Position numbers and translations under genes: made by a program
Part shown: one piece after another, positions 42,383-52,011 of the stretch
Layout: every line of letters begins with the position of its first letter
How positions within the stretch are numbered: position 1 is the stretch's first letter
NCBI GenBank assembly: GCA_045580005.1
Contig: JAZNMZ010000009.1
Coordinates: 31,021-95,020 of the forward strand
Source: UMGS1052 sp045580005
GTDB lineage: Bacteria; Bacillota; Clostridia; Oscillospirales; CAG-382
Reading direction: 5' to 3'
Length of the DNA: 64,000 bases
The notes under the pieces: model-generated
The model's input: only the letters and a program-made list of their open reading frames with translations
Told to the model about the DNA's origin: nothing
Database searches by the model: none

Positions 42383-43870
42383 ATGAACATACAAGGCATA
42401 AAAACAGTTTTATCAGATGAACTTATCAGAGAATGCATAAAGCAAAACTCCGAAATCTCTCACCTTGCCTATGACTCTAGAAAAGCGGAGAGAGACGGAG
42501 CATTTGTCTGTCTCAAGGGCGCCCTCAGCGATGGCCACAAGTATATCTTAAACTGCGCCGAAAAGGGCGTTTCACTCATTGTAATGCAGGACGAAAAGAT
42601 ATATGAGCAATGGCTGAAAGACGATCGTGAATTCAGCATACTTCTCGTAAAAGATACAAGAAAAGCTCTTGCGCTGATCTCGGCAGCGTTCTTCGGATAT
42701 CCTGCCAAAAATCTCTTTGTAATAGGCCTTACAGGCACTAAAGGAAAAACAAGCACAACCTTTATGACAAAAGCCATTCTTGAGAGGAGTGGAAAGAAAG
42801 TCGGAATTATAGGAACAACCGGAATATATTACGCTAACAAATACGAATATATTGACAACTCCACTCCTGAGAGCTATGAGATACACAGACTCTTTTCGTG
42901 CATGATCGAGGAGGGGGTCGACACTGTACTTATAGAAGTTTCCTCGCAGGCGCTCATGATGCACAGAACATACGGAATTAGCTTTGATATAGGCGTTTTC
43001 ACCAATCTATCCCCAGACCATATCGGAGAAAACGAGCACTCAAGCTTTGAGGAATACAAGGAGTGTAAGGGCATTCTTTTTACTCAAAGTAAAAAAGCAA
43101 TCATAAATGACGATTCAAACTATATTGACTATTATAAAAGTATTATAGACAACAGCGGAATTGAATGTATAACCTATTCAGCAAAGAATAAAAATGCGGA
43201 TTTTTATGCCTATAACATACGATTTGAAATGACCCCTGAGCTTTCGACAAGATTTAACATCAAAGGCTATGGTGAGATGTTTACAAATGTGCCGGGAGAA
43301 TTTTCTGTATACAACTGCCTTGTTTCAACTGCAATCGCGCTCTGCTGCGGGGCACCTTTTACTGATGCAGTAAAAGCTCTCAGCGATGTTCATGTTTTTG
43401 GCAGGGTCGAGCCTGTAAAACATCCGAAATGCTCTTTTTCGGTACTTATAGACTATGCTCACAATGCGCTGAGTCTTGAAAGTCTATACAAATCGATTAT
43501 GATTTACTCTCCCAAAAACATATATTGCGTTTTCGGCTGCGGTGGTAACCGTTCCAAGCTCAGACGCTATGACATGGGAGAGATATCAGGTAAATATGCA
43601 ACATTGTCTGTTCTCACCTCTGACAACCCAAGAACAGAAACGGTGGAGGCTATTATTGATGACATACTGGTCGGAATGAACAAGTCAGGCGGCAAGTATA
43701 CCGTTATCAAAGACCGACGCGAAGCAATCAGATACGCGCTGTCTATTTCGAACCCAGGCGATATTGTGCTGATTGTAGGAAAAGGTAATCAGCTTTATGA
43801 AGAAATCGGACATGAAAAAATATATTTCAACGAACGAGAGGTTGTAAAAGAGTATTTTGATGAGCGATAA
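42383..43870 (+). CDS. murE: UDP-N-acetylmuramoyl-tripeptide synthetase, mDAP-type signature
   Basis: 495 residues. N-terminal UDP-binding domain with HLAYDSRKAERDGAFVCLKG, the ATP loop GLTGTKGKTSTTFM, the central DYAHNALSLES and the specificity motif TSDNPRTET; DNPR indicates meso-diaminopimelate rather than lysine. It adds the third stem-peptide residue in peptidoglycan synthesis. It is not in a mur/fts cluster, so it could be a second MurE-like ligase. Its 3' end overlaps the next start by 11 bases. Confidence 0.9.
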   Translation: MNIQGIKTVLSDELIRECIKQNSEISHLAYDSRKAERDGAFVCLKGALSDGHKYILNCAEKGVSLIVMQDEKIYEQWLKDDREFSILLVKDTRKALALISAAFFGYPAKNLFVIGLTGTKGKTSTTFMTKAILERSGKKVGIIGTTGIYYANKYEYIDNSTPESYEIHRLFSCMIEEGVDTVLIEVSSQALMMHRTYGISFDIGVFTNLSPDHIGENEHSSFEEYKECKGILFTQSKKAIINDDSNYIDYYKSIIDNSGIECITYSAKNKNADFYAYNIRFEMTPELSTRFNIKGYGEMFTNVPGEFSVYNCLVSTAIALCCGAPFTDAVKALSDVHVFGRVEPVKHPKCSFSVLIDYAHNALSLESLYKSIMIYSPKNIYCVFGCGGNRSKLRRYDMGEISGKYATLSVLTSDNPRTETVEAIIDDILVGMNKSGGKYTVIKDRREAIRYALSISNPGDIVLIVGKGNQLYEEIGHEKIYFNEREVVKEYFDER

Positions 43871-44876
43871 AAACAAGTACAGCAAGTTTAACAAGCTTCT
43901 TTTCCCTGTCACATTACTTGACAACAAAGGAAAAATAATTTACAAAAACAGCGTTGCCTCAAAATACAAATGCTTCAGAATAGGAGTAAGCGCCGACAGG
44001 GTTTTTACCCAAAACTCTTTAAAGGATTTTAATAAGCTTCTTGAAGACGGTACATCCTGTGTGCTTTTGTGCAATTCCAAGTCCTATCTCACATACGCTG
44101 TTGCCTTCAGATATGATAAAGACGCCTTTGCTGTCTTTTATATTATGAATTCTACCATATACAGAAGTATTATGAATGTGTATAAGGATGCATCTGCGTT
44201 ACATATAAAATCCATTAACGACAGTGTTATAAAAATGTACCGCGAGATGTGCGACAATATAGATGACAATACGCTTCAGAAGACTGACAGAATTCTCAAA
44301 ATCAACTCGCTGAAGTTTGAGCGGGCAAACAGGCACTTCAGCATAATTATCAACTCACTCACAAAACTTATCACAGATTATTCGCTTGTAAACATAAACA
44401 AGATTACAACAGAGATCATAGCGTACATAGACGAAACGGTGGCATCCCAGGGATACAAAGCAAATACAAGGTACTCTTCCGGTGATTTGCTCACAAGGCT
44501 TGACAAGGAAACTTTTATCTGCACATTCCTGACACTTGTAACTCTTTCGATGAAACTGTCAAAGGACGGCACAGTAAATATAGCCATATTTGAGCGTGAC
44601 TACAACATTTGCTTTTCCTTAAGATTTGATTGCGCAAATCTTGAAGAGGGAAAGATATTGTATAAAGACGAATTCTATTTTCTACAGCGCGTTGCGACAG
44701 TAAACGACTGGATGTTCCTTGATGCTGAATACATTCATGACAAGCTCGCTGAAATAGTGCTTGTAATACCTATAAGGCACTCAGTCCATCAGGTCTTTCT
44801 TAAGGCACCTACACCCGACACTCCTGATGCAATGATAGCAGAAATAATAAATGAAGAGCTTTCGATTCTTTTGTAA
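43860..44876 (+). CDS. Unrecognised protein, possibly a degenerate sensor-kinase-like regulator
   Basis: 338 residues from ATG 43860, inside the end of murE. The N-terminal 30-100 residues look PAS-like (LFPVTLLDNKGKIIYKNSV). A helical region follows (about 105-190; HFSIIINSLTKLITDYSLVN), then a part that could resemble a GHKL ATPase fold without a convincing N-box or G-boxes. No phosphoacceptor histidine is evident and no membrane segment. A role in sensing wall state is only suggested by coupling to murE. Confidence 0.6.
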   Translation: MSDKNKYSKFNKLLFPVTLLDNKGKIIYKNSVASKYKCFRIGVSADRVFTQNSLKDFNKLLEDGTSCVLLCNSKSYLTYAVAFRYDKDAFAVFYIMNSTIYRSIMNVYKDASALHIKSINDSVIKMYREMCDNIDDNTLQKTDRILKINSLKFERANRHFSIIINSLTKLITDYSLVNINKITTEIIAYIDETVASQGYKANTRYSSGDLLTRLDKETFICTFLTLVTLSMKLSKDGTVNIAIFERDYNICFSLRFDCANLEEGKILYKDEFYFLQRVATVNDWMFLDAEYIHDKLAEIVLVIPIRHSVHQVFLKAPTPDTPDAMIAEIINEELSILL

Positions 44877-44882
44877 AAAAAG

Positions 44883-44920
44883 AAAAAATAGCTGTAACCC
44901 TGGCGGTTACAGCTATTTTT
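44883..44920. terminator. Bidirectional terminator
   Basis: AAATAGCTGTAACC-CTGGC-GGTTACAGCTATTT with A and T runs on either side; a 14-bp stem. Serves the convergent murE operon and rha genes. Confidence 0.93.
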
Positions 44921-44925
44921 ATTAC

Positions 44926-46182
44926 TTATCTCTTAATGAGAACATCTCTTTCGTATGCACGAACACTATCAAGCCACTTTTCGCGTGTGGGAACTCCCAT
45001 TGTTTCGCAATAGTAATCCCAAACAGCGCCGAACGGATATGACTTATATTCTTCTGTAAGAGCAAGTCTTGTTGTATAGTCGAACTCATACTCAGCCTTC
45101 TTGAGAAGGTCGATAGGCTCAAGCATAGCTTTGAGGAGCGCTTTCTGAGTGTTTCTTGAACCAATTACCCATGCAGCAACACGGTTAATACTTGCGTCAA
45201 AGAAGTCAAGAGCGATATTTACGCGGTTTTCAAAATTGTTGCGGATGATTTCCTGACCGATAGCCATAAGCTCGTCGTCGAGAATAACAACATGGTCGCT
45301 GTCCCAACGCATAGGACGAGAAACATGGAGAAGTATTTCATCAGCGAAAAGAAGCATAGAAGAAATTTTATTCGAGATAACTTCTGTAGGATGGAAGTGT
45401 CCTGCGTCAAGACATACCATAACATCGGGATTCTTCATTCCATATCCCATATAAAACTCGTGAGAACCCACTGTGAATGCTTCTACACCTACTGCGAACA
45501 CCTTTGATTCAACTGCGTCCTTTGTGTATTTAGGATCGAGCTTCTTAGCTTCAATCTTGTTGAGCGAGTCGAGAAGTCTTGCGCGGGGAGCTACCTTGTC
45601 AAAGCAGTTGTCCTTGTATCCGTCAGGAACCCAGATGTTGTTCACAGAACGCACACCTGTACGCTTGCCGAGATACTCGGAAACCTCACGGCTGCGGATG
45701 CAGTGGTCAATCCAGAACTGACGAATTCCCTCATCGGGATGAGAAAGTGTGAGGCCGTCAGAGCTCTTTGGATGGGAGAAGCATGTGGGATTGAAGTCAA
45801 GACCGATTTTCTGATCAACAGCCCAATCTGCCCAGTTAGAGAAGCACTCGGGTGTGATAGAATCCCTGTCGGCCTTGAGACTCTTAGGTTCGCTATAGAA
45901 AGCATGAATATTAGCTTTCTTGGGACCGGGGATAAGAGAGAAAGCAAAACTCATATCAGCTCTGAGCTGATCGGGAGTCTTAGCTGCTCCGGGATAGTTA
46001 CCTGTTACCGCAAGGCCGCCGTCGAGAGAACCGTCAAGATTTTCAAATCCTCTTACATCGTCGCCCTGCCAGCAGTGGATAGAAATCGGAATTTCCTTGA
46101 GTCTTGCGATTGCCGCATCAGTGTCTACGCCAATCTGTGCGTACTGCTCACGCGCAAGCTCGTATGATTTTTCAATAGACAT
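44926..46182 (-). CDS. rhaA: L-rhamnose isomerase
   Basis: 418 residues after AAAGGAG. It isomerises L-rhamnose to L-rhamnulose. Recognisable stretches include ISIHCWQGDDVRGFENLDGS, LDFNPTCFSHPKS (metal and substrate histidines), DGYKDNCFDK and MVCLDAGHFHPTEVIS. rhaB lies 21 bases upstream. No rhamnulose-1-phosphate aldolase (rhaD) is nearby, which points to the aldolase of the BMC locus as partner. Confidence 0.96.
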   Translation of the reverse strand: MSIEKSYELAREQYAQIGVDTDAAIARLKEIPISIHCWQGDDVRGFENLDGSLDGGLAVTGNYPGAAKTPDQLRADMSFAFSLIPGPKKANIHAFYSEPKSLKADRDSITPECFSNWADWAVDQKIGLDFNPTCFSHPKSSDGLTLSHPDEGIRQFWIDHCIRSREVSEYLGKRTGVRSVNNIWVPDGYKDNCFDKVAPRARLLDSLNKIEAKKLDPKYTKDAVESKVFAVGVEAFTVGSHEFYMGYGMKNPDVMVCLDAGHFHPTEVISNKISSMLLFADEILLHVSRPMRWDSDHVVILDDELMAIGQEIIRNNFENRVNIALDFFDASINRVAAWVIGSRNTQKALLKAMLEPIDLLKKAEYEFDYTTRLALTEEYKSYPFGAVWDYYCETMGVPTREKWLDSVRAYERDVLIKR

Positions 46183-46203
46183 TCTTTTTCTCCTTTTTAT
46201 GTA

Positions 46204-47688
46204 TTATAATTTTTTGATTAACTTTAAGAATTTTTCATAACCCTCATCCCACATTGCTGTGTCCTTGGGCTCAAAGCACTTAATTTCAAAAGAATTTGCA
46301 ATAACCTGTCTTGCTTCCTTTACATTCTTAATCTCACCGCAGGCAATAGCCTGAACAGCAATATTACCGAGTGCTGTAGCTTCTACAGGACCTGTATATA
46401 CAGGTCTGCCACAAGCGTCAGCTGTAAACTTGCACAGGGGCTCTTCCTTTGTGCCGCCGCCGACGATATTAATAAACGGAGTCTTTTTGCCAGTGATATC
46501 GTCCATCATAGAAACTGTATGTCTGTAGCAAAGCGCAAGACTATCAAAAATACATCTTACAATCTCACCCTTTGTCTGTGGAACATACTGACCTGTCTTT
46601 TCGCAGTACTCCTGAATTCTGCGCGGCATGTTGCCGGGAGTCTGGAACGAAAGATCATCGGGGTTAATAAGACAAGCAAGCGGCTTTGACGCAACGGCTG
46701 CTTCTGACAGCTCGTTGAACGAAACATCCTGTCCCTCTCTCTGCCACTGACGGCGCGATTCCTGTTCAATCCACAGACCCATAATATTCTTCAAGAATCT
46801 GATTTTCCTCTCAGCTCCGCCCTCGTTTGTAATGTCATACTTATACGAAAGCTCGCCTGTTGACGGCTCGGAAAGTTCCTTACCCATAAGCGACCATGTG
46901 CCGCTTGATATGTATACAAAATCATCTTTCTGAGAGGGCACTGCAACAACAGCCGCCGCAGTATCGTGAGAAGCTGTGTTTACGACTGTGGGGTTGATAC
47001 CGCCGATTTCTTCAATAACAGAGGGCAAAAGCTTTCCGCAGACAGTTCCGGGAGTCACGATATTTCCGAGCAGATGTCTCGGAATGCCGAGCTTGTCTGT
47101 AACATTGTATGCCCAGTCGCGGCTGTTTGCATCAAGCATCTGTGAAGTGGAAGCAATCGTGTATTCTGTCTGCTTTACTCCCGTGAGAAAATACTTCAAA
47201 AGGTCGGGAATAAAGAGCATATCCTTTGCAATATCAAGCATTTCAGGTCGCTCTTTAACCACACAGTATAGCTGGTAAATTGTGTTGAAGTTCAAAAACT
47301 GTGTGCCGGTAATCTTATAAAGTTCTTCCTTTGGGATAACCTTAAAGAGTTCTTCCATGATACCCTTTGTTGTTCTCTCATCTCTGTAGCAAAAAGGGTT
47401 TTCAATAAGGTTTCCGCCGGCGTCAAGAAAGCCGTAGTCAACGCCCCATGTGTCAATCGCCATTGTCTTGATATCCTTGTTGTCGGACATAGAGCAGTTG
47501 TGCAAAGCAGTTTTAATCTCACCGTATGTACGGAGAATATCCCAATAAAGGTTGCCGTTGAGATTTACGGGACCGTTGGGAAATCTGTGTATCTCCTCAA
47601 GAGATATTTTTTCTCCATCGAATTTTCCTACCATACCTCTGCCGCTTGAAGCGCCAAGGTCAATAGCAAGCATTTTTAATGTTGCCAT
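46204..47688 (-). CDS. rhaB: Rhamnulokinase
   Basis: ATG at 47688 follows GAGGAGGTG; 494 residues. FGGY kinase pattern: MLAIDLGASSGRGMVGKFDG at the N-terminus, TWGVDYGFLD, STSQMLDANSRDW, ISSGTWSLMG and the late NIVGGGTKEEPLCKFTADA. It phosphorylates L-rhamnulose at O1. First enzyme gene behind the metallophosphoesterase and directly ahead of rhaA. Confidence 0.95.
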   Translation of the reverse strand: MATLKMLAIDLGASSGRGMVGKFDGEKISLEEIHRFPNGPVNLNGNLYWDILRTYGEIKTALHNCSMSDNKDIKTMAIDTWGVDYGFLDAGGNLIENPFCYRDERTTKGIMEELFKVIPKEELYKITGTQFLNFNTIYQLYCVVKERPEMLDIAKDMLFIPDLLKYFLTGVKQTEYTIASTSQMLDANSRDWAYNVTDKLGIPRHLLGNIVTPGTVCGKLLPSVIEEIGGINPTVVNTASHDTAAAVVAVPSQKDDFVYISSGTWSLMGKELSEPSTGELSYKYDITNEGGAERKIRFLKNIMGLWIEQESRRQWQREGQDVSFNELSEAAVASKPLACLINPDDLSFQTPGNMPRRIQEYCEKTGQYVPQTKGEIVRCIFDSLALCYRHTVSMMDDITGKKTPFINIVGGGTKEEPLCKFTADACGRPVYTGPVEATALGNIAVQAIACGEIKNVKEARQVIANSFEIKCFEPKDTAMWDEGYEKFLKLIKKL

Positions 47689-47716
47689 AGGAAACACCTC
47701 CTCATTTATGTTCTGT

Positions 47717-48667
47717 TTATTTTTTCATATTGATTTTAATATTACACGAAAGCACCTCGGCGGTTTCAAGTCTGCCGTCTGAGTCTACAAGGTTTGCGCC
47801 AACAGTCTTTCTGTTAACATCCATATAGTATTCGCTCTTTCTGCCCTCGATTTTAATTGTGCCGTCGTCACAAAGAGTTATCATTGCAAAAATCGGATCT
47901 TCTCTAAGAATCGTGCGCGAAAGATATTTGTATTTCTTTGTGAGTTCTTTAGGGAAAAAATCATGCTTGAAATTATCCCCGAGCCAGTCGGTTGCAACCG
48001 AGTTAAGATCAAGAAAAGCAATATTCTTAAAAATTCTCAGATTGTCTCTGTGGTGATGGCCGTTTATTGCCATAAGGACCCTCTGCTTATCTGAATTCAC
48101 TCTGTCAAGCAGTGCCCATATTTTGTCATTCTCTTCTCTGGAAAGACCGTTATTAAATCTTTCAAGACTGTGATGCGAGAAGATAACACACGGAAAGCCT
48201 GACTCCATAATAGTATTTTCAAGCCACTTGAGCTGTTCATCTCCGCACGATGCTATAGCAGAAGCAAACGGTGCTTTTTTGTACTGATTGCCGTTGGAAT
48301 AGTGATATCTCTTACCGTCAATCACAAATGCATTAAAGTCAAGCACGATAAATCTGAAGCCGCATTTATCAAAGAAATAGTAGCCGTTTTCGAGTCCAAA
48401 GCCCTGCAGGGCGCTTTTGTATGTGCTCTTATCAAACTCGTGATTGCCGAACACATGATATACTTCCATAGGGAAATCAGAAAGCATCTCTATAACATCG
48501 GTAAACTTGCCTGCTCCGTGGCAGAAATCTCCAAGCTGTACAACAAAATCGGCTTTCGCCTCAATTGCACTTTTTTTGATTACAGCAAGCCTTTCCTCGG
48601 ACTGTGTATAGAATGTGCCGGGAAAGTGCTGCAAGTCAGCAAAAGCACAAAAGGTAATCTTGTTCAT
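47717..48667 (-). CDS. Calcineurin-like metallophosphoesterase
   Basis: 316 residues. Metal-binding motifs of the family: CAFADLQHFPG (D, H), VQLGDFCHGAG (GD), VFGNHEFD (GNHE), FSHHSLERF and NGHHHRD (GHxH). The enzyme is probably cytoplasmic (no signal peptide). It heads the rhamnose operon behind a strong promoter, so it may act on a phosphorylated product of rhamnose breakdown; substrate unknown. Confidence 0.87.
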   Translation of the reverse strand: MNKITFCAFADLQHFPGTFYTQSEERLAVIKKSAIEAKADFVVQLGDFCHGAGKFTDVIEMLSDFPMEVYHVFGNHEFDKSTYKSALQGFGLENGYYFFDKCGFRFIVLDFNAFVIDGKRYHYSNGNQYKKAPFASAIASCGDEQLKWLENTIMESGFPCVIFSHHSLERFNNGLSREENDKIWALLDRVNSDKQRVLMAINGHHHRDNLRIFKNIAFLDLNSVATDWLGDNFKHDFFPKELTKKYKYLSRTILREDPIFAMITLCDDGTIKIEGRKSEYYMDVNRKTVGANLVDSDGRLETAEVLSCNIKINMKK

Positions 48668-48700
48668 AGATCTTGCTCCTTGCTAAATTTATACAAAATG

Positions 48701-48729
48701 ATTGTATCACATCTTGACGCTTTTTTCAA
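48701..48729 (-). promoter_or_regulatory. Sigma-A promoter of the rhamnose operon
   Basis: Minus strand TTGAAA (48729-48724), 17 bases, TACAAT (48706-48701). No obvious operator dyad shared with the BMC promoter. Confidence 0.8.
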
Positions 48730-48770
48730 TGCTTTTTGGAATTTTTTCGTATATTTTTCAAAATTCCCGT

Positions 48771-51209
48771 TTATTTGAGTTTTACAACAGTGACTCCTGC
48801 GTCTCCCTCTCCATACATACCGCCGCGTATTGACTCAACACGCTTATCACGACGCAGTTGGGTTGTGAGAGCTGCTCTGAGCGCTCCTGTACCCTTGCCA
48901 TGTATGATTGTGACCTGAGAAAGATTTGCCATAAGAGCATCATCAAGATACTTATCCACGACAAACCACGCATCGTCACCTATCATACCGCGCACATCAA
49001 TCTCGGCACTCACCGACATACTTGCCTTGGGTGCCTTTGTGAGTTTAACATTCTTTTCGGGGGTCGCGGTACGCTCTACAAGCATGAGATTTTTGAGCTT
49101 TGTCTTTGTCTTTATAATGCCTGCCTGTACGGTTACATTCTTACCGTCAATCTGAAGCACTGTTCCCTGCTTATTGATGTCGCGCAGTATAACAGTATCC
49201 CCCACAACAAGCTCTCTCGGCAGGACATACTCCTCCTCGAGTTTTTTTGTGACGCTCGAGCCGATCTTTTTGTCCATTGCGTTAAGTTGGGCTTTGACCT
49301 GACTCTTCGCCTGCTGGAGGTTCTCGGCAAAATGCTCACTGTCCTTTTGCTTTTTTATCTTGTCGAGCTCAGCAAAGATATAATCAGCAGAGGCTCTTGC
49401 CTGGTCAATGAGGGCTGTAGCGGTTTTTTGTGACCTTTCGCTTTCTGCCTCAAGACGCTTATTGAACTTTTCTCTGTCTTCCCTTGTCTTTTTGTGCATC
49501 TCGGAAAGCTCTTTTCGCAGCGCTGTGGCTTTCTGCTTTTCTTTTTCGTAGTGCGAACGCTCGTCCTCAAGCTGCTCAAGAAGACTCTCGAATCTTCTCG
49601 TTTCGCCCGCAACACTGTCTCTTGCGCTGTCGATAATATCCTCGGGTATGCCGAGCCTTTTTGCTATGGCAAAAGCATTGGATTTGCCGGGAAGACCGAT
49701 AAGAAGCCTGTATGTCGGTTTAAGAGTTTCAACATCAAACTCACAGCTGGCATTCATAACGCCCTCGGTAGACAATGCATACGCTTTCAACTCCGCATAG
49801 TGAGTAGTAGCAGCACAAAGGCAGCCCCTGCCTCTTACGGTTTCAAGAATAGCCTCAGCAAGCGCAGCGCCCTCTATCGGGTCTGTACCTGCACCAAGCT
49901 CATCAAAGAGCACGAGTGAAGACGAATTTATTTTCTTTAATATTTCAACAATATTCACCATGTGAGCAGAAAAGGTAGAGAGCGATTGTTCAATGCTCTG
50001 CTCGTCACCTATATCCGCAAGTATCGAATCAAAAACAGGAAGTGTAGAGCCGTCCCCTGCAGGAATATGAAGACCACACTGAGCCATTACAGACAAAAGT
50101 CCGAGTGTCTTGAGCGTAACAGTTTTACCACCCGTGTTAGGGCCTGTTATGACAAGCATATTAAAGTCCTTGCCGAGATATACATTTATCGGCACAACAG
50201 TGCTCTTGTCAAGCAACGGATGTCTTGCGTTTTTTAAATCAATATTGTTCTTCATTGAAATAATAGGCTCTGTCGCGTCCATTTTGTACGACAAATCAGC
50301 CTTTGCAAAAATGACAGACAACTCGCAAAGATTTTCATAGTTTGCGACAAGAGAATCACAGAACCTTGCACACTCTGATGAAAGATTATATAGAATTCTT
50401 TCTATCTCAGCCTCTTCCTTTGACTGAAGTACCCTTATTTCATTGTTGGCCTCGACAACGCTCATAGGCTCAACAAAAAGCGTTGCACCCGTTGCTGAGG
50501 TGTCGTGTACAAGTCCTTTTATCTCTGCTCTGTACTCAGCCTTAACGGGCACTACGAATCTGCCATTTCGTGTTGTGATAATATTCTCCTGCAGATATTT
50601 TGAACCGCCGCCCGAAACATATTTTTGAAGATTGTCTCTGATTTTATTTGACGCAGCACGGATTTTTCTGCGAATGTTATACAGCTCATCTGATGCAGTA
50701 TCTGCAAGAGCCTCCTCAGAGATAATTGAAGATGCTATGAGCTCCTCAAGAAATTTATTTGGCTGGAGAAGACTTACAATGTCATAAAGCGATGACTTTT
50801 CGCTATCTGTAAATGTTCCGAAATACTCAGAAATACTTCTTGTACAAGTAAGAACTGCAGCAACACGCAGAAGTTCTGCCATATTCAAGGGCGCTCCTTT
50901 GCGTGCACGCTTGAGCGTATTTGTTATATCGGTAACTCCGCCGAAAGACGGCTTTCCCTTTGAAGCCATAATATTTTTGGCTTCACTTGTCTGAGAAAGC
51001 ATATACTTGATATGCTTTGCTGATACTGACGGACGAAGCTGCCTGATAATTTCCTTTGCACTATCAATGACAGTGCACTCTGCAAGCATATCTATAATCT
51101 TGTCAAATTCAAGCGTTGTCAGCGCCTTTGAAAATCCCTGCGCGGCATAATCGTTTATTCCGTCAGAATAAAGCACACCACGCATAGAGCTTGTTTTGTC
51201 CTGTGACAT
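48771..51209 (-). CDS. mutS2: MutS2 (ribosome-rescue/anti-recombination ATPase)
   Basis: ATG at 51209 follows GGAG and gives 812 residues, the usual MutS2 size; a longer frame to 51497 runs into recO and is rejected. Features: clamp and lever helices, Walker A VITGPNTGGKTVTLKTLG, Walker B/D-loop LFDELGAGTDPIEGAALAEA, a long coiled coil (about 525-640) and a C-terminal Smr domain (IDVRGMIG, IIHGKGTGALR). Known roles are collided-ribosome splitting and suppression of homologous recombination. Confidence 0.95.
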   Translation of the reverse strand: MSQDKTSSMRGVLYSDGINDYAAQGFSKALTTLEFDKIIDMLAECTVIDSAKEIIRQLRPSVSAKHIKYMLSQTSEAKNIMASKGKPSFGGVTDITNTLKRARKGAPLNMAELLRVAAVLTCTRSISEYFGTFTDSEKSSLYDIVSLLQPNKFLEELIASSIISEEALADTASDELYNIRRKIRAASNKIRDNLQKYVSGGGSKYLQENIITTRNGRFVVPVKAEYRAEIKGLVHDTSATGATLFVEPMSVVEANNEIRVLQSKEEAEIERILYNLSSECARFCDSLVANYENLCELSVIFAKADLSYKMDATEPIISMKNNIDLKNARHPLLDKSTVVPINVYLGKDFNMLVITGPNTGGKTVTLKTLGLLSVMAQCGLHIPAGDGSTLPVFDSILADIGDEQSIEQSLSTFSAHMVNIVEILKKINSSSLVLFDELGAGTDPIEGAALAEAILETVRGRGCLCAATTHYAELKAYALSTEGVMNASCEFDVETLKPTYRLLIGLPGKSNAFAIAKRLGIPEDIIDSARDSVAGETRRFESLLEQLEDERSHYEKEKQKATALRKELSEMHKKTREDREKFNKRLEAESERSQKTATALIDQARASADYIFAELDKIKKQKDSEHFAENLQQAKSQVKAQLNAMDKKIGSSVTKKLEEEYVLPRELVVGDTVILRDINKQGTVLQIDGKNVTVQAGIIKTKTKLKNLMLVERTATPEKNVKLTKAPKASMSVSAEIDVRGMIGDDAWFVVDKYLDDALMANLSQVTIIHGKGTGALRAALTTQLRRDKRVESIRGGMYGEGDAGVTVVKLK

Positions 51210-51213
51210 ATAT

Positions 51214-52011
51214 TTACTCCAAATCAGTAATACTTTTGTAGAATGAAAGTGTTTTGAAATCTTTTCCTGTATGGTAAGAAACATACCTTTCGCAAATAAG
51301 CGAAAGCATATCTGCCCCATCGTCTGACAGCTCAAAGCTAAGCATTTTTGACTGGGGTGTATGTACAATAAAAGCGAAAGCAGCAACCATATCCTCGCCA
51401 AGCTCTGTAACAAAAACACTTCCGCTGTCGGCACAGCTATCGCAAAGAATACTTCCGTCGGAAAGCGAGAAGAAATATTTACCTTTCTTGTTCGCACATT
51501 CTGCTATTCCCTTTTGGCATATACCACACTCCGAAAGCTGGGGCATATATCCCGATGTAACCATGGTCTTAAGTTCAAATGCTGCCTTTATCTTCCACAA
51601 GGGAACACTTTGCATTTTTGACAGTGCATAAAAGCTGTTGAGCAAAAGACGCAGCATTTCTGTTTCATCGTTGTTCTCTGTACAGACCGTAAGAGCAATA
51701 TCCGCAAAATAAGAAGCAAGAGCAAACCTTTTTACATCGTTTCTTATTTGATAGTGCGTATCCTTTATCGTCGCAGTTTTGAGAAGATACATATAATTGC
51801 GGCTGATAAGCTCAAATTCTGAATAACAAAACTGCTGTACTGCATATGCATTTTTGCTTTTGGGATTTTTCACTCCCTTTGCAAGAATATCAATCTTGCC
51901 GTATTTCGATGTAAGGACCGTGACTATCTTGTCGCCCTCGCCTTTCAGCGTCTCCTTAAGCACAATACCGACACAAGTTTCCTCGGTACATCCCGCAAGA
52001 TTATTTTTCAT
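51214..52011 (-). CDS. recO: DNA repair protein RecO
   Basis: 265 residues. N-terminal OB-fold region (CVGIVLKETLKGEGDKIVTV, KYGKIDILAKGVK) and a zinc cluster CGICQKG - CDSC. It loads RecA with RecF/RecR. Overlaps the ybeY-era gene by 11 bases and precedes mutS2, a common Firmicute order (era-recO). Confidence 0.94.
   Translation of the reverse strand: MKNNLAGCTEETCVGIVLKETLKGEGDKIVTVLTSKYGKIDILAKGVKNPKSKNAYAVQQFCYSEFELISRNYMYLLKTATIKDTHYQIRNDVKRFALASYFADIALTVCTENNDETEMLRLLLNSFYALSKMQSVPLWKIKAAFELKTMVTSGYMPQLSECGICQKGIAECANKKGKYFFSLSDGSILCDSCADSGSVFVTELGEDMVAAFAFIVHTPQSKMLSFELSDDGADMLSLICERYVSYHTGKDFKTLSFYKSITDLE

Noticed and set aside
51210..51497. 96-residue N-terminal extension of MutS2
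   Set aside because: It lies inside recO on the same strand in another frame; ATG 51209 has a GGAG box and gives the usual family length.
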